Assembly (NCBI GenBank): GCA_020532215.1
Contig: JAJBBF010000023.1
Coordinates: 1 to 44,413 of the forward strand
Reading direction: 5' to 3'
From: Candidatus Cloacimonadota bacterium
GTDB lineage: Bacteria > Cloacimonadota > Cloacimonadia > Cloacimonadales > Cloacimonadaceae
DNA: 44,413 nt
Shown here: piece by piece, positions 8,401 to 16,687 of the stretch
Layout: each line of letters begins with the position of its first letter
Position numbering within the stretch: the stretch's first letter is position 1
Position numbers and translations under genes: made by a program
Notes under the pieces: model-generated
What the model saw: the letters and a program-made list of their open reading frames with translations, nothing else
The model's database searches: none
What the model was told of the DNA's origin: nothing

Positions 8401-10555
8401 CATTGATGTCCTCACGGGGACATTCACTGCCCTCGACCTCGTCGATAACGGCCTCTACGGCGCTTACTACGTCAATCCCGGAGCAACGATCAACCTCACC
8501 AACACCGACGGATATGTGGACCTCAACGGCGACCTGATCTTCTCCAGCGGAGGCACGATCAACGTTTATGGCGGCACGACCGATTCCTACTGGCCGTATG
8601 TGCAGGACGCTTCGATCACGATGAGCGGGGGAACCCTGGATTTCAAGGACCAGGGGATCCGCGTGTCCACCGGCCATGGTCTTACCACTAATATCACCGG
8701 GGGGACGATCCGAACTGCTGAAAGTTTCCAGGTGTACAGGACGGACTTCAATCCCACCGGCGGATTGATAGAATTGGTCGGGGATTATGACAGTTACATC
8801 AACCATGATGCTGGTTCCAACCTGTACTCGGTCAAGATCAATAAATCCAGCGCCCGCGGCGAAGGAACTGAAGTTCTGTATGAAACGGACAGGGAAGGCC
8901 GGACCAGGGAGATCACGCGCACAAACAATGTGACCGTGAACAGCAATCTGGATATCAACGGTTACATGATGATCTCGGCCGGAAGTTTCAACGCTGAGGA
9001 CCACACCCTGTATGTCCGCGGAAGCTGGTACAACTACGATGACGCCGCGTTCAATGAAGGCACCGGCATGGTGGTCTTCGACGGCAATGCCAACACGACC
9101 GTTTACGCGGATGAGGTCTTCAACGCCATCGAACTGAACAAAACCCTGGCGACCATTAACCTCAACATTCCCAGCTCGCGCAGCCTAACCTGCAATTCCT
9201 ACGACTGGACCCAGGGCCGCCTGAACGTTACCGGAGGCGATTTCACCGCGCTGGACCTCGTGGATAGCGCTGTCATGGGCGAGATCATCCTGACCGGCGG
9301 AACGATCAATCTCCATCAGGATGCAAGCCAGTACATCGACATGCGCGGAACCTGGAACATCTCTGGCGGCGAAATGCACCTCTGGGGCAGCAATGGTTAT
9401 TCCTACTGGCCCTGGGGCACAAGCGGAGAGTTAAACATGAGCTCCGGCCTGATCCAAATGCACGATTCCGGCATCTATATCCCATCAACCTACACTCTGA
9501 CGGAAAACATCACGGGCGGCACGATCTGCACCGATAGCGGTTTCCTTTGCTTCCGGAGCGATTTCACGCCCAGCGGCGGAACCCTGGAGTTATTGGGGAG
9601 CGCTGATGGCAATCTGAGCAATGCCACAGGTACGCTCCACCATGTGGTGATCGATAAGACCGGAACTCCCGCTTTATCCAACGCTACGCCCGTGTTTGTA
9701 ACCGAAAGGGACGGAAGCCAGACCGAACTGACGCGCACCAATACGATCCAGCTTGGGACGGACATCACCTGCACCGGAAACCTGACAGTTGAGGCCGGAA
9801 CCCTCCTAAACACTGGACACGCGCTCAATTGCGCCGGAAACGTCAACATCAACGGAACGATGGATCTGATGAATGGCGGAGCGCTGATCATGGCATCGGG
9901 CAAGACCCTCAACGTGAACAACGGCGGTTATCTTGGCGTAACGGGATCACCGGCCGCGGCATGCATGATCAGCAGTTCTTCCGGATATTACGGTTTCGAC
10001 GTGGAGTCTGGCGGGACCATCGGCGCCAGTTACTCAATATTCGAAAAGATGAATACCAGTGGTGTTTACATCAAGAATGGCGCTACTGTCGACCTGGATG
10101 CCCCGTTCGATTACTGCACCTTCCGCCTGGGCGCGGCCGGGGGCAGATTGCTCCGGATCGATAACGACCAGGCGTTCATAATCACAGGAGCCCAGTTCCC
10201 AGCCAATACCTGGGGCGGCGCTTACAACGTGACCAAGTATATGGCTCAAGGCACGGTATATTTTTCCGGCTGGAGCGGAGATTTCGGAGGCCCCACCTAC
10301 GAGCAGGATCCATACGGACGCCTGTATTGGGAAGGAAGCGGCTTCCCGCCCATTGCCGACCTTACGATCAGCCAGGTTGGGACAAACATCGTTCTTGATT
10401 GGTCCTATCCCCTCACGGTCAACCAATACAAGATCTATCGAAGCGCCAATCCCTACGGTACATTCAGTTACGTAGGCTCAACAAGCAATACGACCTGGGC
10501 ACAACCTGTGCCAGGGGACATTTACTTCTACCGGGTGACGGCAGACCTGCCCTGA
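5444..10555 (+). CDS. Secreted C25 (gingipain-like) cysteine peptidase with beta-solenoid-like repeats
   Basis: The product is 1703 aa. The start at 5444 follows AAAGGAG and gives a signal peptide (MRCVPVIILLLALTPLLAA). A C25-type propeptide region (about 20-225) precedes the catalytic domain (about 230-560). That domain shows the catalytic His in NYCGHGW (His431) and the nucleophile in VACLNGNF (Cys464). Their spacing of 33 residues equals that of His211/Cys244 in gingipain R. A gingipain-type Ig-like domain follows (about 563-645), then a WSTGSNWNTG-type domain (about 645-725) and about 900 aa of Gly/Thr/Asn-rich, beta-helix-like sequence containing two copies of a roughly 273-aa module. 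An FN3-like domain ends the protein (about 1635-1703). Unlike its neighbours it has no FlgD-like sorting domain at the C-terminus. Likely role: extracellular protein degradation or surface processing with Arg/Lys-type specificity unknown. Confidence 0.92.
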   Translation: MRCVPVIILLLALTPLLAAETVVVGAGVNAAEVISSTGTETVIQFQLGEYEKNRVEIEGEEWFQVSLRKEGKLLDAGYPELPVMNRSIIIDDQARMQLEVFDLEYVETELPIAPSKGDLTRDIDPATVPFTFDAMYQKDEFYPAAAATLSEPYIMRDYRGIVVRTVPFAYNPVTRTLRAYTSFKVRVYAEGLDTVNVLTRSREAISREFMGVYENHFLNWDDSRYTSVSDTFGKILIIYYDAYEDATAPFMAWKRQKGVPTYFIPFSSVGTTATALQSYIQSMYNNDSAITFVQLVGDAAQIPTLSVGGGGADPVFALVSGTDNYPDIFIGRFSASSAADVTTQVNKVITYERDYTTSQTWMQWATGVASDEGPGDDGEYDWVHMDNIRNDLLGYGYTIVDRVYPNNPPCTDAQLASYLNGGSSLLNYCGHGWTYGISTTGFDTNDVAALSNGVKTPVICSVACLNGNFVSYTCLAEAFLRKSGGGAIAFYGSSVNQSWSPPMAGQDEVVDLLVADAKKTVGGLFFNGSCKMMDDYPTSGDMYKTWNIFGDASMLMRTKNPMSMTVSHTTSINVGETSTISVTTGVPYAYVGITYSTSIYAHGYANYLGNFSATLTPGTFQKYTITVTAPNRVTYVGTIYAGYVWDGSSSTVWSTGSNWNTGSAPTSSKDVLIPNGCPRYPSTSAAAGYARNLTVESSASFTVDAYDLIVSSDATIWGQLNMNQGTDFEVLGNVVWKNSSTASITSTTSEIYCKGNMVFEPGSDVQFDMGYLEFWGDAIACFITNKSPNTELYNLRSDMDDGKALVISDDSTYDLVINGSVWNYEGSGFYCWYTGNVYINGLYFRDYNSTTTHGIKMDFPTVIMDGATQYIDFQGSNCYLNNLTISSTGAVFLQADLTLNNDLVIESGIFDPGGWGITIGGNWANMVGPVAFNEGTSTVTFNGDTHQYCNYSENFYNLAVDCVAALRVNNASAVVTCAHYDWISGAIDVLTGTFTALDLVDNGLYGAYYVNPGATINLTNTDGYVDLNGDLIFSSGGTINVYGGTTDSYWPYVQDASITMSGGTLDFKDQGIRVSTGHGLTTNITGGTIRTAESFQVYRTDFNPTGGLIELVGDYDSYINHDAGSNLYSVKINKSSARGEGTEVLYETDREGRTREITRTNNVTVNSNLDINGYMMISAGSFNAEDHTLYVRGSWYNYDDAAFNEGTGMVVFDGNANTTVYADEVFNAIELNKTLATINLNIPSSRSLTCNSYDWTQGRLNVTGGDFTALDLVDSAVMGEIILTGGTINLHQDASQYIDMRGTWNISGGEMHLWGSNGYSYWPWGTSGELNMSSGLIQMHDSGIYIPSTYTLTENITGGTICTDSGFLCFRSDFTPSGGTLELLGSADGNLSNATGTLHHVVIDKTGTPALSNATPVFVTERDGSQTELTRTNTIQLGTDITCTGNLTVEAGTLLNTGHALNCAGNVNINGTMDLMNGGALIMASGKTLNVNNGGYLGVTGSPAAACMISSSSGYYGFDVESGGTIGASYSIFEKMNTSGVYIKNGATVDLDAPFDYCTFRLGAAGGRLLRIDNDQAFIITGAQFPANTWGGAYNVTKYMAQGTVYFSGWSGDFGGPTYEQDPYGRLYWEGSGFPPIADLTISQVGTNIVLDWSYPLTVNQYKIYRSANPYGTFSYVGSTSNTTWAQPVPGDIYFYRVTADLP
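8381..9870 (+). repeat. Intragenic repeat: about 273-aa module, two copies plus a fragment
   Basis: Inside the C25 gene, markers recur at near-constant spacing: YDW at 8381 and 9200 (819 bp), then FTALDLVD, SYWPY/SYWPW, NITGGTI, DF-P-GG and TERDG/TDREG followed by a TRTN motif. The sequence before the first copy (FNEGTSTVTF near 8236) matches the end of the first full copy (FNEGTGMVVF near 9047), so the array is about 2.5 units. The copies are diverged at DNA level, implying an old duplication. Confidence 0.8.
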
Positions 10556-10578
10556 TCGAACAACGGATAAAGATACCT

Positions 10579-10608
10579 GGGGGACCGCCTTGGCGGATCC
10601 CCCTTTTT
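10579..10608 (+). terminator. Rho-independent terminator after the C25 gene
   Basis: GGGGG-A-CCGCC pairs with GGCGG-AT-CCCCC across a 2-nt TT loop and is followed by five T residues. It lies 24 bp after the stop codon of the C25 peptidase gene, so the following M28 gene is likely transcribed separately. Confidence 0.85.
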
Positions 10609-10714
10609 CTAAAGGGCATTTATCCCTGAGGCTGGATCCCGCACTCCGGAACTGAGCGGCGCTTTCTGCGCGGCCATGCAACGCTGCGCCCCGGTGGCGG
10701 CAGGAACAATTCGC

Positions 10715-10742
10715 TTGACTGGAACAGCTTGTGCTTCAAAAT
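10715..10742 (+). promoter_or_regulatory. Weak candidate promoter for the M28 peptidase gene
   Basis: TTGACT (10715-10720) and CAAAAT (10737-10742) are spaced by 16 bp, 39 bp before the ATG at 10782. The -10 box is poor (4/6). It is proposed mainly because a terminator separates this gene from the upstream one. Confidence 0.3.
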
Positions 10743-10781
10743 GGCAAAGCAATGATTGTTTGGATAAGAACTGGAGACCCG

Positions 10782-13676
10782 ATGAAAAGATATTTAGCGA
10801 CTGCGGCTTTACTGCTGCTCTGCCTTGGCCTCTGGGCCGGCGAATTTGTGGCCGGAATCCCGGTGAGCCGGATCCGCGCCGACGCCCCCCAAAAAAGCCT
10901 GAACGAGGCCATGCGCCTGTTTGGCCAGGAAGGCTGCGGCATCCTGCACTATGATCCCCAATACGCCATCGCCCTGGTTCCTCAGGGCAAAAGCCAGTAC
11001 CTTCCCTATCGGCTGACCGAGCTTTCAGGCGCTCTGCAGCTTTACCTGGTGGGAAAGGTGCCCGGTTACGCGCAGCCGGAACTTGGCGCCGGGGGCAGGA
11101 TCCTGCTGGAGCTGGAATCCGCCTGGCTTCTGGAAAGCCCTCTGGATGAGATCCAGCTGCGGGAAAGGATAGCCCACCCCTTCACCCGGCTGGGCCCGGA
11201 GCCGCTGCGCTTTCCCCAGAGTTCGCTGCCACCGCGGGCCAGCCACAATCAGCGCACCGACATCGACCAGATGATCGCGCTGGTGAACGCCACTTCGGTG
11301 CAGAGCACCATCCAGAGCCTGCAGGACTTCCAAACCCGCTACGCGAGAGCGGACAACCGCCTCCAGGTGGCCCAGTGGATCCAGCAGCAATTCATCAGCT
11401 ACGGGGTCACCGACGCGGTTTTGCAGCAATTTCTGTGGCAAAACACCACCCAATACAACGTGGTGGCAACCATCCCGGGCACCATCTATCCCAACCAGTT
11501 CATCGTGGTGGGCGGGCATCACGACTCGATCTCCAACAACAGCGATCCCTATGTTTTCGCACCTGGCGCCGACGACAACGCCAGCGGCAGCGTGGCCGCC
11601 CTGGAAATGGCGCGGGTGATGATGGCCAGCGGTTACCAGCCCCGCACCTCGATCCGCTTTGTGACCTTCGCAGCCGAGGAATTTGGCCTCTGGGGCTCCA
11701 AACACCATGCCCAGACCGCATACTTGGCCGGAGACAACATCCGCCTGATGATGAATCACGACATGATCGCCAACGAAACCGGGCCCCAGCCCTGGCAGGT
11801 GCGCCTGATGCCTTATGACGGCTCCCTGGACCACAGCGCTTATGCCGCACAGATCACCGAGCAATACACAGACCTGGACGCCTATTACGGCAGCATGAAC
11901 AGCGGCAGCAGCGACAGCCATCCCTTCTGGCAAAACGGCTATCACGTGATCTACTTCTTTGAAAGCGACTTTTCCCCGGTCTATCACTCCGCCCAGGACC
12001 TCGTGGTGAACCTAAATCCGGCTTACTGCGCCGAAGTGATCAAAGCCTCCGTGGCCTGTGCCGCTTCTTTCGCGGACATGCCATCCGCGCCGGTGGGCCT
12101 TACAGCGCAGGATTACGGCAACGGATCCACCATTCTGCTGAGTTGGGAGGACCTGAACGATCCCCTGATCAGCTCCTACAACGTCTATTACAGCACGGTT
12201 TTTGGCGGCTGGGGCGATCCGCTCAGCACTTCCGGGAATTCGGTTTCCGTGACCGGCCTCACCCAAGGCCAGCTTTACCATTTCGCGGTGGGCTCCGTGG
12301 ACAGCTTTGGCAATGAAAGCTATCTGGTCTATACCACCGGCGTCCCGCTGTCCGTCCCGCTTCAGCCCCAGAACTTCAGCGATCAGCCCCAGTACCAGAG
12401 CATAGCGCTGGATTGGGACGACAACGGCGAATACGACCTGGCCGGCTACCAGCTATACCGCTCCCAGGATCCCAACCAGCTGGGAACACAGATCGGCGGC
12501 CTGATCGGCGTGAGCGAATATCTGGACAACGATGTGGAGGGATCGCTTCAGTATTACTATTACAGCCTCTGCGCGGTGGATGCCGGCGGCAACTGCAGCG
12601 CTTTCACCCAGGTGCTGAGCAGCCGGCCCGTCTCGCTGGACCAGGGCATCCTGATCGTTGACGAAACCGAAAACATGAGCGGCACCAATCCCTTCCAGCC
12701 CAGCGACCAACAGGCGGATGATTTTTACGCCCTCATCAGTTCGAGTTTCGAGACCACAGAGCTGGATCTGTATTCTCTGGATGACAACCTGCGCCTGGCC
12801 GACCTCGGCGTCTTTTCCTCCATCCTCTGGCACGGCAACGACCAGGCCAGCATGGATTATCCCTACTTCGTCCGATCGGCTCTGCAGCAGTACATCCAGG
12901 CCGGCGGCAACGTTTTCTTCAGCGTCTATTCGCCCTCCCTGGCCTTTGACCTCAATTCCAACTATCCCGCCTGGTTTAACAGCGATTCCTTTATCTACGA
13001 CGTGATCGGGATCGGAGAAACGGATTATGCAAACTCGGCCCGCTTCAGATTTGCCACTCCCGTGCATGACCAGTTTCCCCCCGTGGCAGTGGATCCTGAC
13101 AAAACCTCAGCCAGCCTGAACGGACACATCCTGCGCGTGGAGAGCATCGGCCCCAGCCCGGATTGCGCCACCATCTACAATTACGGCTCGGATTACGCCG
13201 CCGATACGCCCCAGGGCGTGATGAACGGAATGCCGGTGGGGGTGCTGAACCTGAACCAGAGCGGCAAGGTCTGCGTGGTGAGTTTCCCGCTTTACAACAT
13301 CTATCAGAACGACGCCCGGAACCTGGTGGATTACGTTTTCAGCGAGTATTTCAACGAGAGCTTCAGCTCGGCTGACGATCCCGGTCTGGTGCCCGGGCCG
13401 GGAATCTCCCTGACACCGAACCATCCCAATCCCTTCAGGGGCGAAACCAGCTTCCGGGTGGAGCTGAAAAACAACGCCCAGCCCTTGCGGGTGGAGATCT
13501 ACAACCTGCGCGGCCAGCTGGTGAAAACCCTCTTTGCCGGCAACAGCCCCAAATCCGTGGTTCACCGCTGGGACGGCCTGGATGAGAAGGGAACCCCCGC
13601 CTCCAGCGGGATCTACATCCTCCGCGCCAGCCAGGCTGGGATATCAGCGCAGCGCCGGATCGCCCTGATCAAATAG
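10782..13676 (+). CDS. Secreted M28 zinc peptidase with FN3 domains and C-terminal sorting-type domain
   Basis: The product is 964 aa. The start at 10782 follows GGAG and opens a signal peptide (MKRYLATAALLLLCLGLWAG). The M28 domain (about 175-430) keeps all expected di-zinc ligands and the general base: His246 (GGHHDS), Asp265 (GADDNASG), Glu299/Glu300 (AAEEFGLWGS), Asp327 (NHDMI) and His380 (SDSHPFW). Two FN3-like domains follow (about 435-620), then an uncharacterised domain (about 620-870) opening with GILIVDETEN that resembles a Rossmann-like fold. The last 85 residues have the NHPNPF motif and an IYNLRGQLVKTL/ASSGIYILRA pattern of FlgD-like Ig C-terminal domains, used as sorting signals by type IX-like secretion in Bacteroidetes-related phyla. 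Likely an exported amino- or carboxypeptidase acting with the C25 protease upstream. Confidence 0.93.
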   Translation: MKRYLATAALLLLCLGLWAGEFVAGIPVSRIRADAPQKSLNEAMRLFGQEGCGILHYDPQYAIALVPQGKSQYLPYRLTELSGALQLYLVGKVPGYAQPELGAGGRILLELESAWLLESPLDEIQLRERIAHPFTRLGPEPLRFPQSSLPPRASHNQRTDIDQMIALVNATSVQSTIQSLQDFQTRYARADNRLQVAQWIQQQFISYGVTDAVLQQFLWQNTTQYNVVATIPGTIYPNQFIVVGGHHDSISNNSDPYVFAPGADDNASGSVAALEMARVMMASGYQPRTSIRFVTFAAEEFGLWGSKHHAQTAYLAGDNIRLMMNHDMIANETGPQPWQVRLMPYDGSLDHSAYAAQITEQYTDLDAYYGSMNSGSSDSHPFWQNGYHVIYFFESDFSPVYHSAQDLVVNLNPAYCAEVIKASVACAASFADMPSAPVGLTAQDYGNGSTILLSWEDLNDPLISSYNVYYSTVFGGWGDPLSTSGNSVSVTGLTQGQLYHFAVGSVDSFGNESYLVYTTGVPLSVPLQPQNFSDQPQYQSIALDWDDNGEYDLAGYQLYRSQDPNQLGTQIGGLIGVSEYLDNDVEGSLQYYYYSLCAVDAGGNCSAFTQVLSSRPVSLDQGILIVDETENMSGTNPFQPSDQQADDFYALISSSFETTELDLYSLDDNLRLADLGVFSSILWHGNDQASMDYPYFVRSALQQYIQAGGNVFFSVYSPSLAFDLNSNYPAWFNSDSFIYDVIGIGETDYANSARFRFATPVHDQFPPVAVDPDKTSASLNGHILRVESIGPSPDCATIYNYGSDYAADTPQGVMNGMPVGVLNLNQSGKVCVVSFPLYNIYQNDARNLVDYVFSEYFNESFSSADDPGLVPGPGISLTPNHPNPFRGETSFRVELKNNAQPLRVEIYNLRGQLVKTLFAGNSPKSVVHRWDGLDEKGTPASSGIYILRASQAGISAQRRIALIK

Positions 13677-13734
13677 ACCTTCGTATCTTTAATTAAGGTA
13701 AGCTCTCTGTCTATCCGAGAGGGTAAGAGGCGGC

Positions 13735-14063
13735 GTGTCATTCCGGGGAGGCGTGCGCCAGCACGCGGGGCCCCGGAATCCAGGCCGAGGCACAAAAAGA
13801 TGATCAAAACAGAGGCACAGAGAGACAGAGAGATGATGGGACCGAGGGAAAAGATATATGTGTGTCATTCCGGGGAGGCGTGCGCCAGCACGCGGGGACC
13901 CGGAATCCAGGCCGAGGCACAAAAAGATGATAAAAACAGAGGCACAGAGAGACAGAGAGATAATGGGACCGAGGGAAAAGATATGTGTGTGCCATTCCGG
14001 GGCCCCTACAGCACCCCACGGTCTCGCTGCGCTCATCCGCGAGGACCCCGCCACCCCGGAATG
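13735..14063. repeat. 127-bp tandem repeat, two full copies and one partial
   Basis: Copies start at 13735, 13862 and 13989, exactly 127 bp apart. Each opens with a REP-like palindrome (GTGTCATTCCGGGG, GGCGTGCGCC, then CCCGGAATCCAG) and continues with a low-complexity tract rich in CACAGAG and GACAGAGAG. The first two copies differ at only a few positions. The third keeps the opening but diverges after CCGGGG and closes with CCCCGGAATGAC. The array sits in the 517-bp gap (13677-14193) between the M28 gene and argF, which holds no gene. Short open frames across it are products of the repeat. Confidence 0.9.
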
Positions 14064-14134
14064 ACAATCCAGGGCTTGTCGGTTGAAAGTTCTGCGGTTA
14101 TCCTGTACCTTCACCCACTCGATTAGTAAGAAAG

Positions 14135-14169
14135 CAAAAAAAAGCCGGCAGAGTTTTTCCGCCGGCTTT
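14135..14169 (-). terminator. Rho-independent terminator of argF
   Basis: On the minus strand, GAAAGCCGGC pairs with GCCGGCTTT across a loop of about 12 nt and is followed by a run of eight or more T residues. It lies 25 bp after the argF stop codon. Confidence 0.88.
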
Positions 14170-14193
14170 CTGCTGTTATGATGACAAGGGCGC

Positions 14194-15195
14194 TCAGCTG
14201 CCGAGGGTGGCAACCATCACGGCCTTGATCGTGTGCATGCGGTTTTCAGCTTCATCGAAGACCACGGAGTTGGGAGATTCGAAGACCTCGTCGGTAACCT
14301 CCATGGCGCTGAGTTTGAATTTATCGTGGATCTGCCTGCCGATCACGGTCTTGAGGTCGTGGAACGAGGGCAGGCAGTGCATGAAGAGGGTTGTGGACTT
14401 GCCGGTCTTTTTCAGCATGGCGGCGTTCACCTGATAGGGTTTGAGCAGCTTGATGCGCTGGGCCCAAACGCTGTCCGGCTCGCCCATGGAGACCCAAACG
14501 TCGGTGTAGATCACGTCGGCGTTCTTCACGCCTTTACTGATGTCCTCGGTGGTGGTGATGCTGGCGCCTGTCTCTTTGGCCACGTCTTTGCATTTCTTGA
14601 GCAGCTTGGCATCCGGGAAGAGGGATTTGGGGCTCACAATGCGGAAGTCCATCCCGGTTTTGGCGGCGCCGATCATCAGGGCGTTGGCCACGTTGTTGCG
14701 TCCGTCTCCGGCATAGACGAAGACCATCTCGTTCAGCGGCTTGTGCAGGTGTTCCATGGCGGTGAGGAAATCTGCCAGCACCTGGGTGGGGTGGTCTTCG
14801 GTGGTGAGCCCGTTCCAGACCGGCACGCCGGCGTATTGGGCCAGTTCTTCCACGATCTCCTGGCCGTAGCCGCGGTATTCTATGCCGTCGTACATGCGGC
14901 CCAGCACCCTGGCGGTGTCGGCGATGGATTCTTTTTTGCCCATCTGGCTGCCGGTGGGGCCCAGATAGGTTACGTGCGCGCCCTGGTCGAGGGCGGCCAC
15001 TTCAAAGGCGCAGCGGGTGCGGGTGCTGTCCTTTTCAAAGATCAGGGCGATGTTTTTGCCTTTGAGGCGCTGCTGTTCGGTTCCGGCGTATTTGGCTTTT
15101 TTCAGCTCCAGCGAAAGGTCCAGCAGGAATCCGATCTCCTGCGGCGAAAAGTCCATCAGGGTCAGAAAATGGCGGTTTCTGAGATTGTAGGGCAT
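14194..15195 (-). CDS. argF: Ornithine carbamoyltransferase
   Basis: The 333-aa enzyme transfers the carbamoyl group from carbamoyl phosphate to ornithine to give citrulline (arginine synthesis), or runs in reverse in the arginine deiminase pathway. Motifs are complete: carbamoyl-phosphate site STRTR (57-61), HPTQ (135-138), ornithine-loop VSMGE (235-239) and catalytic HCLP (273-276). Length and sequence closely track E. coli ArgF/ArgI (334 aa). The start at 15195 is chosen for AAGGAG 6 bp upstream; a longer frame starts at 15354 but its extra 53 residues are not family-like. No other arg or arc gene is adjacent, so biosynthetic versus catabolic use (argF or arcB) cannot be decided. A poly-A run of about 10 lies upstream at 15230-15240. 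Confidence 0.95.
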   Translation of the reverse strand: MPYNLRNRHFLTLMDFSPQEIGFLLDLSLELKKAKYAGTEQQRLKGKNIALIFEKDSTRTRCAFEVAALDQGAHVTYLGPTGSQMGKKESIADTARVLGRMYDGIEYRGYGQEIVEELAQYAGVPVWNGLTTEDHPTQVLADFLTAMEHLHKPLNEMVFVYAGDGRNNVANALMIGAAKTGMDFRIVSPKSLFPDAKLLKKCKDVAKETGASITTTEDISKGVKNADVIYTDVWVSMGEPDSVWAQRIKLLKPYQVNAAMLKKTGKSTTLFMHCLPSFHDLKTVIGRQIHDKFKLSAMEVTDEVFESPNSVVFDEAENRMHTIKAVMVATLGS

Positions 15196-15423
15196 GATTT
15201 CTCCTTGTCTTGATTTTGTCTTTGGATACCAAAAAAAAAAGATCAGCTTTCCCGGCAAGATTTTTTCCTTGTCTGTATCGCGGCCTTCAAAAATAATGCG
15301 TCCTGAAGATAGTTTAAGCAAAAAGATAAATTGCAGGAAAGGCTCCCAAGACAAGTATCAAATATCGTGGGCCCATCCTGTGTGACGCGATCAGACACCT
15401 CTTATAAAGGAACATATCAGATT

Positions 15424-16674
15424 ATGAAACACTTTTTTACCCTCCTGCTGTTGCTGCCGCTGGCCCTGCTGGCCCGGCAATACACCCTGGACGAGCTGGT
15501 GGACCACGGCCTTGAGAACAGCTATGGCATGCTGAAAAGCGAGCTCAGCTATGAATCCAGCCGCTCCAACCTCAGCAGCGCCACCTGGAATCTGCTGCCC
15601 GAGGCCAACCTTAATTTTGGGATCACCAACGACTTTTACCATCCCAACACCCCCACAGCCGCCGATCTGAGCAGCCAGGCAGGGTTTTCCATCAGCAAGA
15701 CCATCAGCCTCAACGACGACGCCTGGTTCAACTACAGATATGCCAAGCTGGACGCCGCCAAGGCGGAACTGACGCGCCAGGCCAGCGCCAGCGCCTATGC
15801 CTACAGCGTTTTCAGCGCCTATCTGGACGTGCTGAGCACCCAGAGGCAGCTTTCCTCGCTGCAAAAGAACCTGGAGATCCAGAACCGGGTCTGGGAACAG
15901 GCCCAGGTGCTGAACCAACTGGGCAAGAACACCAGTTTCGACGTCAAGGAAAGCGAGATCGCCGTGATGAACGCCCGCATCTCCATCCTGCAGTTGGAAA
16001 ACTCCATCGCCACCAAGCGCGCGGATCTCTTCAGCCTTGTGAGAATGCCGGACGCCGGCTATGAGCTGGCTGAGCTCACTTTGGAAAAAAACTACAGCCT
16101 GCCTCAGGCCAGCCCGGAACAGAGCAACCAGGTGAAGCTGCTCAAGGCTGACCTCAAACGCGGCGAATTGGGCCTCACCCAGAGTTTTCTGAACTATTTT
16201 CCCCGCGTGAGCCTGGCCTACAATTTCAACCGCAATGTGGGCGGCGACAACTTCGATTTCGACACCTACGTCACCAATCACACCCTGGGGCTGAACTTCA
16301 GCTACTCGCTCTGGAACCAGTTCAAACAAGGCCAGACCAACAAACGCAACGACCTGGCCCAGCGCCTGGCCGAGCTGGAGGTGCTGCAGCAGATCGAAGA
16401 CATCGAGCGCCAATACGCCACCCTCAACCAGGAACTGGCCTATCTGACCCGCCTCGACGAGCTTTACGGCGAAAAACTCGCCCAGAGCGAAAACCAGATC
16501 CGCATCGCCGAAGAACGCTTCCGCCTGGGCTTGATCGAGCTGCTGGAACTGGACAAGACCCGGGTGGAATACATCAATTCCGAGATCGCCTACAACACCA
16601 ACCGCTACCAGATCCTGGCCCGCCGGGAGGCCATCAACAACCTGCTTTCCCAAAAGATCCAGGGCAAGTGGTAA
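15424..16674 (+). CDS. TolC-family outer membrane efflux protein
   Basis: This 416-aa protein forms the outer-membrane channel of a tripartite exporter. It has a signal peptide (MKHFFTLLLLLPLALLARQ) and two OEP-type halves built of long amphipathic helices rich in Gln, Leu, Asn and Ala, e.g. the segment around EIQNRVWEQAQVLNQLGK and the C-terminal RIAEERFRLGLIELLELDKT, which is typical for this family. The start at 15424 is chosen because the signal peptide begins there; AAAGGAA lies about 12 bp upstream. It is the first gene of an operon with macA and the two macB genes; the gap to macA is 13 bp. It diverges from argF. Confidence 0.9.
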   Translation: MKHFFTLLLLLPLALLARQYTLDELVDHGLENSYGMLKSELSYESSRSNLSSATWNLLPEANLNFGITNDFYHPNTPTAADLSSQAGFSISKTISLNDDAWFNYRYAKLDAAKAELTRQASASAYAYSVFSAYLDVLSTQRQLSSLQKNLEIQNRVWEQAQVLNQLGKNTSFDVKESEIAVMNARISILQLENSIATKRADLFSLVRMPDAGYELAELTLEKNYSLPQASPEQSNQVKLLKADLKRGELGLTQSFLNYFPRVSLAYNFNRNVGGDNFDFDTYVTNHTLGLNFSYSLWNQFKQGQTNKRNDLAQRLAELEVLQQIEDIERQYATLNQELAYLTRLDELYGEKLAQSENQIRIAEERFRLGLIELLELDKTRVEYINSEIAYNTNRYQILARREAINNLLSQKIQGKW

Positions 16675-16687
16675 TTAGGACCCACCC

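Noticed and set aside
13735-14063. CRISPR array
   Set aside because: The repeats are 127 bp without unique spacers, and no cas gene is nearby.
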